The notes: generated by a model not told the origin, from the letters alone. A stretch of 64,000 bases of DNA from Streblospio benedicti (GCA_019095985.1 CM032660.1:61437329-61501328), one strand, 5' to 3'. Shown: positions 1 to 10,595, counted from the first letter of the stretch. A program made the numbers and translations.

Positions 1-520
1 AAAAAAAATTTTTTAAAAAATTTAAGGAAAAAAAATTTTTTTTTTTTCCCCCCCCAAAAATTTTTTTTTTTTTTTTTAAAAAATTTTTTGAAAAAAAAAA
101 TTTTTTTTTTTAAAATTTTAAAAAAAAATTTAAAAAAAAAGGGGGGGTTTTTTTTTTTCCCCCCCTTTTTCCCCCCCCCTTTTTTTGGCCCCCCCAAAAG
201 GGTTTTTCCAAAAAAAAAAATTTTTTTTTTAAAAAACCCAACCTTTTTTTCCAAAAAAAAAATTTTTTAAAAAGTCAAAAAGGGAAAAAAAATTTTTTTA
301 AAAACCCCCCGGGGGTTTTCAAAAAAAAAAAAAACCCAAGGAATAAAAAAAATAAATTTCCCGGGCCTTTTTCCCCTTTTTTTTTTAAAAAAAAAAATTT
401 TTGGGGGGGGGAAATTTTTCCCCCAAAAATTAACCCCCCGGGAAAAAAAACCCCAAAAGGGAAAAAAATTTAAATTTTTTAAATTTTTTTTTTTGGGGGG
501 TTCCAGGTTTTGCAACTTTG
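1..520. other. Homopolymer-only stretch, probable assembly artefact
   Basis: Almost the whole stretch is made of runs of a single base (A, T, C or G, often 5-15 long) with almost no mixed sequence. Normal complex sequence resumes near 500-530. No known satellite looks like this. It resembles a homopolymer-inflated or uncorrected contig end. The apparent open frames here are lysine/phenylalanine/proline runs and carry no gene. Confidence 0.85.
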
Positions 521-912
521 TCACTATGTTCCCTGGCTCGCATTTGCAGGTCATATTGTTATACACGCATGCGTAAATAAATTGTTACAAGTCCAGGGGG
601 CGAGTAACATTTCAAATTGCCATATACGTTAATATTATCAAGAAATCCAGCATTTTTATACAAATTTCAACATCACAATTTTTAACACAGTGCGCACATC
701 AGAACCGGGTTTTTTTGCAAGCTAAAAATCAAGATGGATATTACACTTTGTTTTCATGACAATAGACAAAAACATTTGAATTTATCAGGAATACGTTCGT
801 CTTGGTAAATGGTAATAGGGTCTATTATATAGATTGTAATGATCTGACAGTGACAACATTCATGCAACAGCCATTTTTGAGAGAAAGGAGAGTAGGCCCC
901 ATGAGGACTCAC
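521..912. other. No recognisable feature (expected TYW1 intron)
   Basis: Ordinary AT-rich sequence with no open exon. By position it should be the intron after the third TYW1 coding exon. The following TYW1 exons would lie further left, where the artefact stretch begins. Confidence 0.5.
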
Positions 913-995
913 TTGTAGAACGTGGCGCACGACTCTGGGGGAGCGGCGTCAGTATTGGTGGAGATGATGAACACGAACAGGCTGCTAGGCGTGAT
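913..995 (-). CDS. TYW1: TYW1 coding exon 3: second FMN loop
   Basis: 83 nt (27 codons plus 2 bases). The acceptor is CTCTTCAG and the donor is GTGAGT at 912-907. SLFVFIISTNTDAAPPES aligns with the VFLVATYTDGLPTES loop of TYW1. The next exon was not found. Confidence 0.8.
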
Positions 996-2423
996 CTGAA
1001 GAGCAAGGTCAAAGCAGTAATGGTTATGCTCAGCGACTGAACAAGACTGATTTGATTGAAACATGATGTGTTTTGTGCATTCTGAAAATTCTTTTCAGTT
1101 AAACTTGTGCTAAGAGAATAACTAGAACAGTTTAAATACCATGCAGTGAGAGGCCAGTTATGAAACCGTCAAAACAAGAGAAGCAGCAGTATGCCAACAG
1201 AATGATATTCATTAAAGGTAACTTCATGGTGCATGTGAGAATCCCCTATCTCTGTACTGTTTAATGTCATATCTGACCTTGAAACAATACATGCGTCTCG
1301 CGAAAATCATTCTATTATGCAACTATCCATGTTTTTGTGTTTTCATAAACAAGAGAACATATTTTTCAAAATGTTATCAATATCATACATGAAAAGCATA
1401 AGTCTTATTTTCCCTAAACTTACAATGGCAAAGCACTGTTTAATGACACTGGCTTTTAAAGAACAAATATTTTTTGACTGAGCATTATTTTTAAGTAAAC
1501 TGTGGATATGGCAATATAAATATCTTGTAGGTATACGGTGTACACCTATTTGAAATAAACAATGAAAATACAATTAAATAGGATTAAAAATATATTAGAA
1601 GAGTAATGATTTCCTTGGTTTTGGTCTCGTCAAGGCTCATCTTATTTATTTCTTTAGCCCAATCCAAGTTATTTCAATTAACTAACTGGACATCACTTAA
1701 TTTTCATTTTACACTCCTATTTACAATGCACTATGACGAATAGTCTGTCTTTAAATTAATATAAATATAGAATTAATATAAATTAATATAATTTGATTAT
1801 AGCCCAACTTTGTCAGTGACAATACAAACATTATTTAGAAAATTAAAAAATCCAAACAATAACTCACATTTTTCGGCCATTCTTCATCTGGATCAAACTT
1901 GGCGAGATCGGAAACTTCGGCTTTTACGCCAATAGCTGCAACACTGGAAGCTAGCTGCTCGGCAAATTGCTAAATGACAAAACTTTCGTATGAATAATCT
2001 TAAAATTCACTGCATTGTACTAGGTTAAATGTAATCTATGAATTCAGAAAATCAAAATTCTCTTTGTATGATGCAATCTAAAATTCAAATTAAATTACAA
2101 TGAACTTTTTGACATACCTGGTCAAATATAAGCTAATAATAGCAAAACAATATCAAAATTCTCTTTGTCATATTAGATCGGATATAATCGAAAATCGAAC
2201 AGATATAAGCACATTTACCTTTGCAGTGCCGGTTTGTGTGCCATAGTAGATCTTCACTTCCGTGATGGGACCAATCGCCTCGCGCTTCTTTTTCTTGTCG
2301 TTTTTCTTTGGCGGGTTCCTCAGATTCAACGGCATGCTGGGATTCAGGCCTGTAGCTTGGAGCTTCTATTACGGTAAAAACAAAAAAACAAAAAATTTGT
2401 AAAATTTGTTTTATATCCGCCAT
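913..2423 (-). CDS. TYW1: TYW1, tRNA wybutosine-synthesising enzyme (5' part, three coding exons)
   Basis: TYW1 converts N1-methylguanosine at position 37 of tRNA-Phe into the tricyclic 4-demethylwyosine. It has an N-terminal flavodoxin domain and a C-terminal radical-SAM domain and sits at the ER/cytosol. Here the start (ATG at 2421-2423, A at -3, G at +4) is followed by a hydrophobic segment (ILQIFCFFVFTVI), matching the N-terminal membrane anchor of animal TYW1. A Lys/Glu-rich linker follows, then the FMN-phosphate loop VKIYYGTQTGTAK. The next exons give QFAEQLASS and SLFVFIISTNTDAAPPES, the second flavin loop. Introns are GT/AG and phases agree (0, 0, then 2). The first exon is 205 nt, one base more than its frame needs, so the anchor and the flavin loop are in different frames; the switch lies in the A-rich linker. 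The radical-SAM part is absent from the window. Confidence 0.85.
1868..1969 (-). CDS. TYW1: TYW1 coding exon 2: flavodoxin core
   Basis: The exon has 102 nt, 34 codons, phase 0 at both ends. The acceptor is TTTAG at 1971-1970 and the donor GTGAGT starts at 1867. It reads QFAEQLASSVAAIGV and ends DPDEEWPKN. This matches the GFATVLAEA...EYDPDD region of human TYW1, from memory. Confidence 0.85.
2219..2423 (-). CDS. TYW1: TYW1 coding exon 1: membrane anchor, linker, FMN loop
   Basis: It begins at the ATG (2423) and ends at a CAAAG|GTAAAT donor at 2219. The length is 205 nt, against 204 expected for a phase-0 end. The extra base lies in the A-runs of the Lys/Glu linker, near 2286-2306 (T runs on the plus strand). 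Confidence 0.8.
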
Positions 2424-2504
2424 AATGTCTCACCTGTCAATCACAGAAACAGCCGACAACATCCGATTGGCGCATTCGAATCACTAAACCGGCTGACCGC
2501 CCAG

Positions 2505-3893
2505 CAGTAGCCTGTGTTACCAAAGTAATGCGCCGCACATTTCTCTAGCATAGTCGGTTTTTGTACTTGTTTGCTGACTGCATTAATAGCGGGCAAAGAG
2601 GCGATATTTTACAGGTAAGATGGCGGAACTAGATGTAAACAAATATAAATATTTCTCAAAATTTTGGAAGCCTTGCGCATTGATAGTTGAAAATGGGGCC
2701 AGTCCCTTAGTCTACCTATGATTAGGGGCCAGCGAATCCCCCCTTGTAAGTGAAACTTATGGGGGATTTTTTCAATCTATGGGGGATTTTTTTAAACTAT
2801 TAGCTAAAAAAGTGAAACGCTGCTTTTCATATATTTTCATATATTTTCATAGTTTTTGCAGTCGAAACATCAATGCTATTGAATCATAAGACAAACTAAA
2901 TTATTAAAATTGGTTATTCAATCCAGAAAGAATACAATGCAAAACAGAGATTGACAATAGCAAGTGAAAATGCTATCTACCAACTACAACTACTTATTCT
3001 GACTTTTCAGGATCCTACTTTTAGCAATTCTCCAGTGAGCTACAGTGAATGCAAAGTCATCCCTTTGAAGACCTTTGCCTTCAAGTTTTACTCTGATCAA
3101 TTTGTTGGCTATGGCTGTCGTTAATCGTGACCTCAGCTTTGTAACCACACTAATCTGAACAGAAAATGTTCTTTCATTTTCACTTGTGTGAAGGGGTACA
3201 CATACGCACATTTTCTGACGTCGCATGTGTACATAGAACAATAAACGTCAGACGTCACAAACTTATTATTGAAAAAACGCATCTATATATATATATATAT
3301 ATGTATGTCATGGCAGCCAAATGACATAAACAAACCAGATTTTTACAGGATAAAGTTAATTATCACCTGTTATTGGTGTTTAAATCCCCAGATATTATTA
3401 CTGATGAAGAGGAAAAAAACACTATGCGCGGGATTGGCGCATTGGTATTTAACTATTATTGTGCATGCGGGATTTTTACAGTTAATGTGCATTTTGCACA
3501 TCCCGCATAGTCTTCCCAATCTCTGGTCATAAATGGGCCCCAGGCCGCGCAAAACGCAGCTTTTAGCTTAGTGCATGTGTGCTGAACTCCAGTGCCAGAA
3601 CTTAGAATTTCAGTTTTTTTAGAATACTTTTGTTGTTCATTTTTTTACACCCAAACAAATCTATGAAACTTAGAATTAAGTAGGGGAAATTCAAATAAAG
3701 ATTTTAGTTCACAAAAAACTATTTTTTACATATTAAATCGTATACTCAATGCCCGTGGTAAACATCTCGTTCCGCCATGTTACGTGTAAAAAATCACTTC
3801 TTTGCCTGCTATAACACAGTCAGCAAACAAGTACAAAAACCAAATATGCCAAAGAAATGTGCGGCGCATTACTTTGGTAACAGGGAGCGGTTA
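2505..3893. mobile_element. Non-autonomous or decayed hAT-like DNA transposon with long inverted ends
   Basis: About 130 bp at 2505-2642 recurs in inverted orientation at about 3761-3893, with roughly 85 percent identity. Both ends carry GTTACCAAAGTAATGCGCCG outward and ATGGCGGAAC inward. The outermost bases read CAGTA on both sides, as in many hAT elements. I found no clear 8-bp target duplication. The interior holds an AT microsatellite (about 3283-3302) and a transposase tail remnant on the minus strand. It lies about 80 bp upstream of the TYW1 start codon. Confidence 0.65.
2990..3241 (-). pseudogene. hAT transposase C-terminal dimerisation remnant
   Basis: The 83-residue open frame contains SENERTFSVQISVVTKLRSR and NKLIRVKLEG, the pattern of the hAT C-terminal dimerisation domain (ERxFS...LRxRL...LIRI...EG). 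No RNase-H core is visible, so it is a tail fragment only. It lies inside the inverted-end element at 2505-3893. Confidence 0.55.
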
Positions 3894-3922
3894 CTGACCT
3901 TGTAAAGATATGTCTTACATAT

Positions 3923-4085
3923 GAGCTTCCCACATGGGAAATTCACTGGAAGTGACGTTCCCAGTCGTAAATCATATTTCTCAGTTGGAAACTCGGTCCT
4001 CTTAAAATGCTCAGAGTTCACGACTGGTAAATGCAACTGGGAGTGACCATTCGGGTGAATTTACCATATGGGAACCTCGTATTTT
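3923..4085. repeat. Imperfect foldback repeat
   Basis: The left side GAGCTTCCCACATGGGAAAT pairs imperfectly with the right side around ATTTACCATATGGGAACCTC. The inner parts (CCAGTCGT / ACGACTGG) pair as well. Diverged hairpin of about 160 bp. Confidence 0.4.
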
Positions 4086-4661
4086 CAAGTTGGGAAATAG
4101 CACGCGAACGCACCATAATCGTAGCAAAATTTGGTTTAGGCTATAAACTAAACACAGCATAAATGGAATTTTGAAAATTTGATACTCTGAGAGCAATTCT
4201 GGCGCATTTTCAAGCCAAATAAAGATTTTTTTCCAAAAAAGTGAGGGGGCACTTTTTAATATTTTCTCTATTTCAGACTAAAATCTGGCAAAAAATCGAT
4301 TGGGCATGTGCCCCACTGGCCCCACCGCTTGCTACGGGCCTGACATCTATTCATTCAAATAGCAGTAATACCGTTATACGTGTTTAAAAATGGTTGAAAA
4401 TGATCCAGTCCTGATAACACAAAGTTCGTTCACATAGTAACAAAATATTTTGTTGAGGTATTATCCTGTCTAGTTATCAAAATGTTAGCCATTTTCTAAA
4501 ATATTAAAAATCCCACATCGAGGTCGTGGGTTCGAATCCCACCTGAGGACGGAAATTTTTGGGAGGTCCAATGTTCCAGCCTTCCTGTATATATATTTTT
4601 CCCAATTTGCTTATGAATAAAATTCTACTCTTACTGTTCGGCAAAAGGTAAGCTCCTTAGT

Positions 4662-5194
4662 CAGGGTTCCCACAGATTTGCACATTAAAATTCAATATAA
4701 CTTTTCAATGGCTTTTCGAGACTGATTTTCATTTTTCAAAGAATTTTTTTCTAGAAACCTAGCTTCATTTAAATATGGTTTCTGTAAAGATCAAAGAGGC
4801 CAACATAGATAGATTTCTATTCTTCTTTCCACAAATCTACAGATACAGATTTCTTACCAAATTATGTGCTTTGAGGATGTCACGTGATCGAAGCGAGCAA
4901 AAATCTGACTTTGGGAAGATATCAAGGTGCTTGATTTGATTTGATTTGATTTTGATTTGAGTGAATACTCCAGCCATCAGTTTTGATGATTATATGCTTC
5001 TAAATATAGAGCTAACAAAATTTAATCACTGCTCAAAAAGCATTTAAATTACCAGTTTAACCAAAATTCAATGATTTTTCAATGACTTAATTTCATTTTT
5101 TCAATGACTCCTTACAAAATTTAATGACTTAATTCCAGGATTTACAAAAACTATCTGAATTTCAATGACTTTTCCAGACTCCCTGGGAACCCTG
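4662..5194. mobile_element. hAT-type MITE with CAGGGTTCCCA ends
   Basis: 533 bp, starting CAGGGTTCCCACAG and ending CTCCCTGGGAACCCTG, an 11-bp perfect terminal inverted repeat. The AT-rich interior has repeated CAATGACTT motifs. The CAGGG terminus is typical of hAT elements. Flanking 8-mers do not match, so the target duplication has decayed. Confidence 0.6.
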
Positions 5195-5271
5195 TTAACA
5201 TTTAATTACCTGTTAAAATCTTATATATGTTTGTTATTTATGAAAGAAATTGTATCCAAAGTGCGGCAACG

Positions 5272-5404
5272 TCTGAAACACAGTAGCAATTTATACAGAG
5301 ATATGTTGCTGTTTGACTGATGCGGAGCCGAAACCTCTTACGAGGTTTAGGCTTAGCATCAGTCAATCAACATAGATATCTATATAAATTGCTCCTGTGG
5401 TCTG
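5272..5404. repeat. Long imperfect hairpin
   Basis: Arms around GCAATTTATACAGAGATATG (left) and CATAGATATCTATATAAATT (right) fold to an apex AAACCTC-TTAC-GAGGTTT at 5331-5348. Each arm is about 60 nt with some bulges. No coding content. Confidence 0.6.
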
Positions 5405-5702
5405 AAACTGCCAATAACTAAAGCACGTGCCAGCACGTGGTCTACGGGCGTACGGCAATAATCATAGAATCAGTCACAGACCTACCTTAACACGGCTGGA
5501 ACATTAGACCTCCCAAAAATTTCCGTCCTCAGATGGTATTTGAACCTACTAGTAATATCAGAATTATTCTTGGGAGACTCTTACCTGTATTATTATCGTC
5601 CTAATCTCCTCAACTTCAGAGAAGCAAAATGCTTGCACAAGCGGAAGTCAAATGATTGCGCGGGAATATTTTCCACGTGGCCATCGAAAAATTCGTCTTT
5701 TA

Positions 5703-6042
5703 GGGACAGTGCAATTTTTATCAGGGAGGGGGACCGGTGCATTTGGTAGGGGGACAGGTACTTTTTTCAAGGTGCAAAGTAGGGGGACCTGATGATTTTT
5801 CATTTGCGTTGGGCATGGGACGTCTACTTTTTTCAGCTGCTGAAATCCCACTTTGACGTGAGCGAATCGCTACAAATTATTCACGCGAATATTCATGGGA
5901 GGGGACGCAGACTTTTTTTATGAATAAAGGTCATGGGACCTCAGGTTTTTTTTTCATCACATCAGCATGGGACAAGACCTTTTTTCAGACAAGTTTTTCG
6001 ATATGCACCGGTCCCCCTGCCTGGTAAATATTGCACGGTCCC
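5703..6042. mobile_element. PIF/Harbinger-like MITE with TTA flanks
   Basis: 340 bp with inverted ends GGGACAGTGCAA / TTGCACGGTCCC, extending into AGGGGGACCGGTGCA / GCACCGGTCCCCCT. It is flanked by TTA on both sides (5700-5702 and 6043-6045), which fits the 3-bp TWA target duplication of PIF/Harbinger. A half copy lies inverted at 10088-10192. Confidence 0.65.
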
Positions 6043-6059
6043 TTATATAGTTTACCCAG

Positions 6060-6345
6060 TAAACACAACGTCTGGTCTTTTGCACGTCCGGAATACGTCT
6101 TTGTATGGAAAACGTATGAGACGTTTCAGAAACGTCTTTATCCTCGGAAGACGTCTCCTAAACGTCTTTCACACGTTAGAGGGGACCTTGTGGGTGTGGG
6201 TTTTGACGACGTACAAAAAACTTGGCAAGAACACGTGTCTAAACGATCTCTACACGTTTGACCGACGTCTAGACATTTTCTATATTTGAAGGACATTTTG
6301 AAGACGTGTTATGGACGTCAGTGCATATATAAGCTCAAAAAATCA
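6060..6345. repeat. ACGTC-rich array, copy 1
   Basis: About 17 ACGT cores, mostly as ACGTCT or GACGTC, occur in under 300 bp of AT-rich DNA. The array ends in TTATGGACGTCAGTGCATAT. The block starts right after the MITE at 5703-6042. Related blocks lie at about 8490-8660, 9035-9115, 9290-9340 and 9855-10085. Confidence 0.6.
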
Positions 6346-6799
6346 CGTTTCTCGTTCTCCCATCTACCAAAATTGTTTTTGCCTCTCTTCCATCTCCCAC
6401 TTATTTCAGCCATCTCCAATCTCCCAAAAATTTTTTTGCCTCTCTCTCATCTCCCACTTATTTCAGCCATCTTCCACTAGCGGTCATACCGTCTCAGATT
6501 CAACACACCTATTGCTATATTGACTTTTGTTGTCATATCAACAATATCAAGCATGAAGTAAAAAGACAAAAATTACAACAGCATCTTTTAATTATTACTA
6601 TGGCTACATCAATCTTTATTGCCTGCTCCTTCCCCTTTTCTCAGAGACAAGGGACCCTTTCAAAAGAACATGACACTTACAACCTTCACTTTGTTTAAAT
6701 CAGCACTATCCATTGCTTTGGGTGAGGTATTGTCTTGAACATTAATGTGCATAGCACAACTCAGTTTAAATAATCTTGCATTCTGAAGGATTGTCTCTT

Positions 6800-7480
6800 T
6801 AAAAGTCGTTGCTGGAAGTCTGAGACCTGGTGGTGGCCGTCAGAGGGGATAATGCTGTCAATGAGAGGAGAGCTCAATTCAAAACTTTCAAGGTCCTGAT
6901 CAAAACTGGCAAGTCAGACAAAGCCAATATCACTAAAACTGCCTATACTGAAACAAAGCATGTGGCGTAACGGGTTGTTTGGGGTGCTAAGTTGGAAGCT
7001 GAGAAGGAAGTGTTCAGTGACATCTCTCCCAACGACACTAGAGTGATTAAGGGAACTCTCAATCAGTGATAAGGAAAAGATGAAGGCATTAGTTGAGCAC
7101 TATGCAAGATTGCTAAATGTCGAGTTCAAATGACCTTGTGATCTGCTCCCCATGGACCCCCCCCCCCAGTAATGGACCTACCTCTTCCTGTAAGTGTAGA
7201 AGTGTAGAACGAATTTGCAAGGCTCTCGGAAAGATGAAATCTTGTAGAGCTGCTGGTCCATCGGGCATCATGGCGGAAATGCTTAAAGCTACAGGCGAGG
7301 AGGGTGTGGCACTGATAGGGGAGTTGGCTGAAGCTGTCTATTATTACAATTCCTAGGGATTGGGAGCAGAGTGACATCGTGAATCTCTACACATGTAAAG
7401 AGAAGCTCTTGACAGTGGCAACTACCGTGAACTCAAGCTCACCGACCGATGGATCGTTTACAAATGACGACACCCTTCCA
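6800..7480 (+). pseudogene. LINE pol relic (linker between endonuclease and reverse transcriptase)
   Basis: Degenerate + strand coding. Phrases read ERRAQFKTFKVL, AEKEVFSDISPND, and then at 7117-7356 ICKALGKMKSCRAAGPSGI followed by MAEMLKATGEEGVALIGELA. This is the conserved KMKxGKAAGPSGIxAEMLKA block before the RT fingers of non-LTR retrotransposons. LKLTDRW follows near 7437. Several frame changes and stops show it is dead. No RT catalytic motif is present, so the clade (RTE- or CR1-like) stays open. Confidence 0.7.
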
Positions 7481-8489
7481 TGCCCCCCCCTGTCACATTT
7501 CGTCAACTTTTGCAGCACTCCTCTCCTGATAAGTCCTGATAAGTGATAAGTTGATGTCATCTTTGTCTAGCCCCCTCCCTCCTCTTTGTGACTTTGTTTT
7601 TGAGATAACATTCTCATCAAATATGATTTAGACATAATTTTACAAATGTATTTAGGATGTAAAGAACATTTAAAACATAAAGCAAACATGGCAGTGTGAT
7701 TTCATCTGGTAGTAGATATATCATAGATATATCATATCTCAACATGTCAGAAAGTAAGTTCAAATACTATTAAATAACTGCAATATTTCTTTCAAAAGTA
7801 GAACGCTTTTATCCATGTACCAAGAAAAGTCCTGTGGTGGGCATTTCCACCTTTAAAACCGTACACCAACTAGTTCAGAGGGCAAGCAACCCTAGCCAAT
7901 CATTCAAATAACCCCCGTCTGTAGTTTGAATAACCCTCGTCATCACACCACTTTGCTTTGAAATAACCCTCGTTAATTTTGATATTTTCCATGCCACAAT
8001 ACTCGAGTTTTATAGCAACTACTCAAATAAAACCGTGGTAGATACTTGAAATACTTAATGTATCACCTTTTTGAGAAATGTTTGTAACAATCTGCTTGGT
8101 TGTGATAGAAATAATCAGCATTTTACTTATGAATCGACTTGCACGGCCATATTGACAGGTTTACCACAGTGCATTTGATAACCTGTGTCCATGTGAGAGT
8201 GACTGCGGCCATGGATATCTGTGATCGTTCTTTTATACTAAGCTGTCTTAAGGCTGAAGAAATTCCTGTTTCTAATACCTCACAAACCACAAATGCACCC
8301 CATTTAACCACAATATTCGATAAGGTCAAACAAGATGTATACATATGTAAAAGCATCGCATTCTACAGATTTGTTGTCAATATTCTACTCATACACAACC
8401 CAAACGAGTGTAACAGTAAAGTTATATATTTTAAATCAGTTGTAGACATTATGCGCTCGAGTCTACCCTCTGCTATATATGGGAATGAC

Positions 8490-8660
8490 AGTCAAATACC
8501 CTTGTGGGTGTGGTTTCCGCTCACGTGTTGAAAACTTGTTAAAAACACGCCATCTAAACATTCAACATGTTTTGCAGTCGTCTTGAAATGTTCCATCTTT
8601 GAACGACGTTTTGAAGACCTGTTATGGACGTCAGTATATATAGGCTCAAAGTTGAACGCA
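8490..8660. repeat. ACGTC-rich array, copy 2
   Basis: CTTGTGGGTGTGG and TTATGGACGTCAGTATATAT match the block at 6190-6345. Same repeat family, more decayed. Confidence 0.5.
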
Positions 8661-8699
8661 GTGAACGTAGCGTCTGGTCTTGTGAACTTCCATAAATGT

Positions 8700-9018
8700 A
8701 GATGTGGTTGTTTATAGTGGTGATTCTAATGTGCTCTCACAACTTTACATTTTACACCAGGTCATTGCCACACTCAATGATCAGCAATTTATCATTTCTC
8801 ATATACTTGCATCGGCAGCACATTCAGCGCACCATGCTAATCACTCATACAGGCACTCACACACTCTTTCAACCCAGTGACCTGTACCTAATTAACGTGT
8901 AGGTGCCACTATGCAGTGTGCAAGTATTTAGGGATGAGTTTGCTCAACACCCACCACCAGACCCGACCGGGAATCGAACTCACGAACTTCTGGTCACGAG
9001 TCCGACTCCCTATTATAC
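8700..9018 (-). mobile_element. tRNA-derived SINE (copy on the minus strand)
   Basis: On the minus strand this has the tRNA-like head (CTCGTGACCAGAAG, B box GGTTCGATTCC in a decayed form). The body has GTTGAGCAAAC, TGCACACTG, GTACAGGTCA and CCAGTG, and the tail is CCTGGTGTAAA. Other copies are at 26397, 37773 and 51680 (all +). It interrupts the ACGTC-rich blocks. Confidence 0.7.
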
Positions 9019-9034
9019 TTACAATGTTTGTAAG

Positions 9035-9115
9035 ACGTTTTGCAGATGTCTGGAAATGTTCATCTTTGATGGATATTTCAAAGATGTGTTATGGACGTCA
9101 GTGCATATAGGCTCG
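9035..9115. repeat. ACGTC-rich array, copy 3
   Basis: Repeats GTAAGACGTTTTGCAGATGT and GTTATGGACGTCAGTGCATA, shared with the other blocks. Confidence 0.45.
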
Positions 9116-9854
9116 AAAACACAAAGGACGTTCACTCTCATCACCACTGAATCCAAAGCCTAGACATTCTAGTGTCTCGCATCCTCACTAAGCCCCGGTT
9201 GCCCTGGCCAGAGCCGTCAGCTTCCCACAATCGATCAGTTCAGTCCACAGGCGTCCCAAGAGACCCAACAAACACAATTCACCACCACTATCGCACTGGA
9301 CGTCTCAGTTTGGAAAACGTTTGGAAGACGTGTGAAAGACATATTGGATCACAATCCAATTTGTAAAGGTGTAGCTCATTGTGTTAATTTTTTCAAATTT
9401 TCAAAGCATTGTTGATGTTTGTCTGTAATGATGTATAGTAGACATTCACATCATCATTCGTTGATAAAACAACAGCAAGGATGATAGCTTCTATTATAAG
9501 ATAGATTATTTAGAAAGTGGCTTATGCTTTCAAATTGCAAACTGTAACTTTTAAATGGGATCTTATAAAGGGGTTGACAAAAGTTATATTGGCAGAGATG
9601 GACGCAGATGTGGATGGACTCTGATGGAAATCTCAATGATGGGTAACGTGAGTGTTCTTTGTCTCACACAGCTTATCATGAATGAATTACAACATGGACT
9701 AATACCAATATATCATTGACTCCACTACAGATTCTGAACCAGGAATGTATCAAAGTCAAATCACACTGTACAAGTGACTAAACAATAACAACGGATAATG
9801 CCATTTTTGAGTTTGATTTGGGTGGTTCACGCGTTTTCTGGAAAAAATGTAACA

Positions 9855-10085
9855 CTTTTTTGTTTTCCCCACGTCTTTTAGACGTTGGCACCCAGTGTAA
9901 AAAGGACGTCTTCTAGACATTCTCAAAACCAAAGGGTTACGTCACCCCAACGTATTCCCTACATATTATTGACGTTTTAGTTAGGAGTTCCACACGTTTT
10001 CTGGACGTCCACTCGTGCTTTTGGTTCCTACAGACGTTTTATGAACATCCAAAAATGTAACACCTTTTGGTTTTCCCCACGTCTT
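9855..10085. repeat. ACGTC-rich array, copy 4
   Basis: Dense GACGT/ACGTC cores with two copies of a CACGTCTTT...GTAACACTTTT-type phrase (near 9848 and 10056). It ends where the inverted half MITE at 10088 begins. Confidence 0.5.
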
Positions 10086-10087
10086 TC

Positions 10088-10192
10088 ATGAAAAATCATC
10101 AAGTCCCCCTACTTTGCACCTTAAAAAAAGTACCTGTCCCCCTACCAAATGCACCGGTCCCCCTGCCTGATAAATATTGCACCATCCCTAAA
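10088..10192. mobile_element. Half copy of the PIF-like MITE, inverted relative to 5703-6042
   Basis: About 100 bp match the first 100 bp of the MITE at 5703 in reverse complement: CCCCCTACTTTGCACCTT, CCCCCTACCAAATGCACC, and the end TTGCACCATCCC followed by TAA. Only one terminus is present. Confidence 0.6.
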
Positions 10193-10390
10193 CGACGTTA
10201 GTCTCCACAACAGACCTTCATCCTTCGATCAGCTTGAGCGCCTTGTGCCGAAAGTCAGCTGGCGTCTGTAAAAGAGACTAAAACGACGTTAGCCTCGGAC
10301 ACACAGGCTGGTTATGATATCCAGGTTGGATATCTTGGTTGGTGGCAACCACACAAGATTCTGGATGATCGAGACTAAAACGACGTATAA
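10192..10390. promoter_or_regulatory. Three copies of a CTAAAACGACGT motif upstream of ASF1
   Basis: CTAAACGACGTTAG (about 10188), GAGACTAAAACGACGTTAG (about 10274) and GAGACTAAAACGACGTATA (about 10371) lie 200-400 bp before the ASF1 start codon. They share an ACGACGT core. A regulatory role is inference; they could be decayed pieces of the ACGTC-rich repeat. Confidence 0.3.
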
Positions 10391-10595
10391 CACGCACGTC
10401 TGTTCCAGACGAAACTGGTTTACCGGGTGAAATCTGTCGGAATTATACTTTCGCGCCACATTTTCTTTAAACATCACACTGTGTCAAATGTGGATTTAAC
10501 TTAAAAACATACTTAAACCTTGCTTACACCAGCCGGTATTTGAGCAGTGTTGTAATTTCTTACTCGGCGCATCGATTGGCCCACAGTTTGTCAAT

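Larger units (their letters stand above)
4526..5549. repeat. 56-bp inverted repeats carrying a tRNA-like B box
   Basis: 4526-4581 recurs inverted at 5494-5549 with few mismatches. The left arm has a canonical pol III B box (GGTTCGAATCC); the right arm has a decayed one. The arms enclose a hAT-like MITE (4662-5194) and a long hairpin (5272-5404). It may be a TIR element that received later insertions, or two opposed copies of a tRNA-derived repeat. Confidence 0.55.

Noticed and set aside
88-566. Frames in the first 570 bp
   Set aside because: Homopolymer-only DNA; probable assembly artefact.
3370-3552. 60-residue minus frame with several Cys
   Set aside because: No ordered zinc-finger spacing; it lies inside the hAT-like element and could be debris of it.
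4505-4560. tRNA gene suggested by a perfect B box (GGTTCGAATCC)
   Set aside because: No A box or cloverleaf at the right distance, and the segment is an arm of an inverted repeat.
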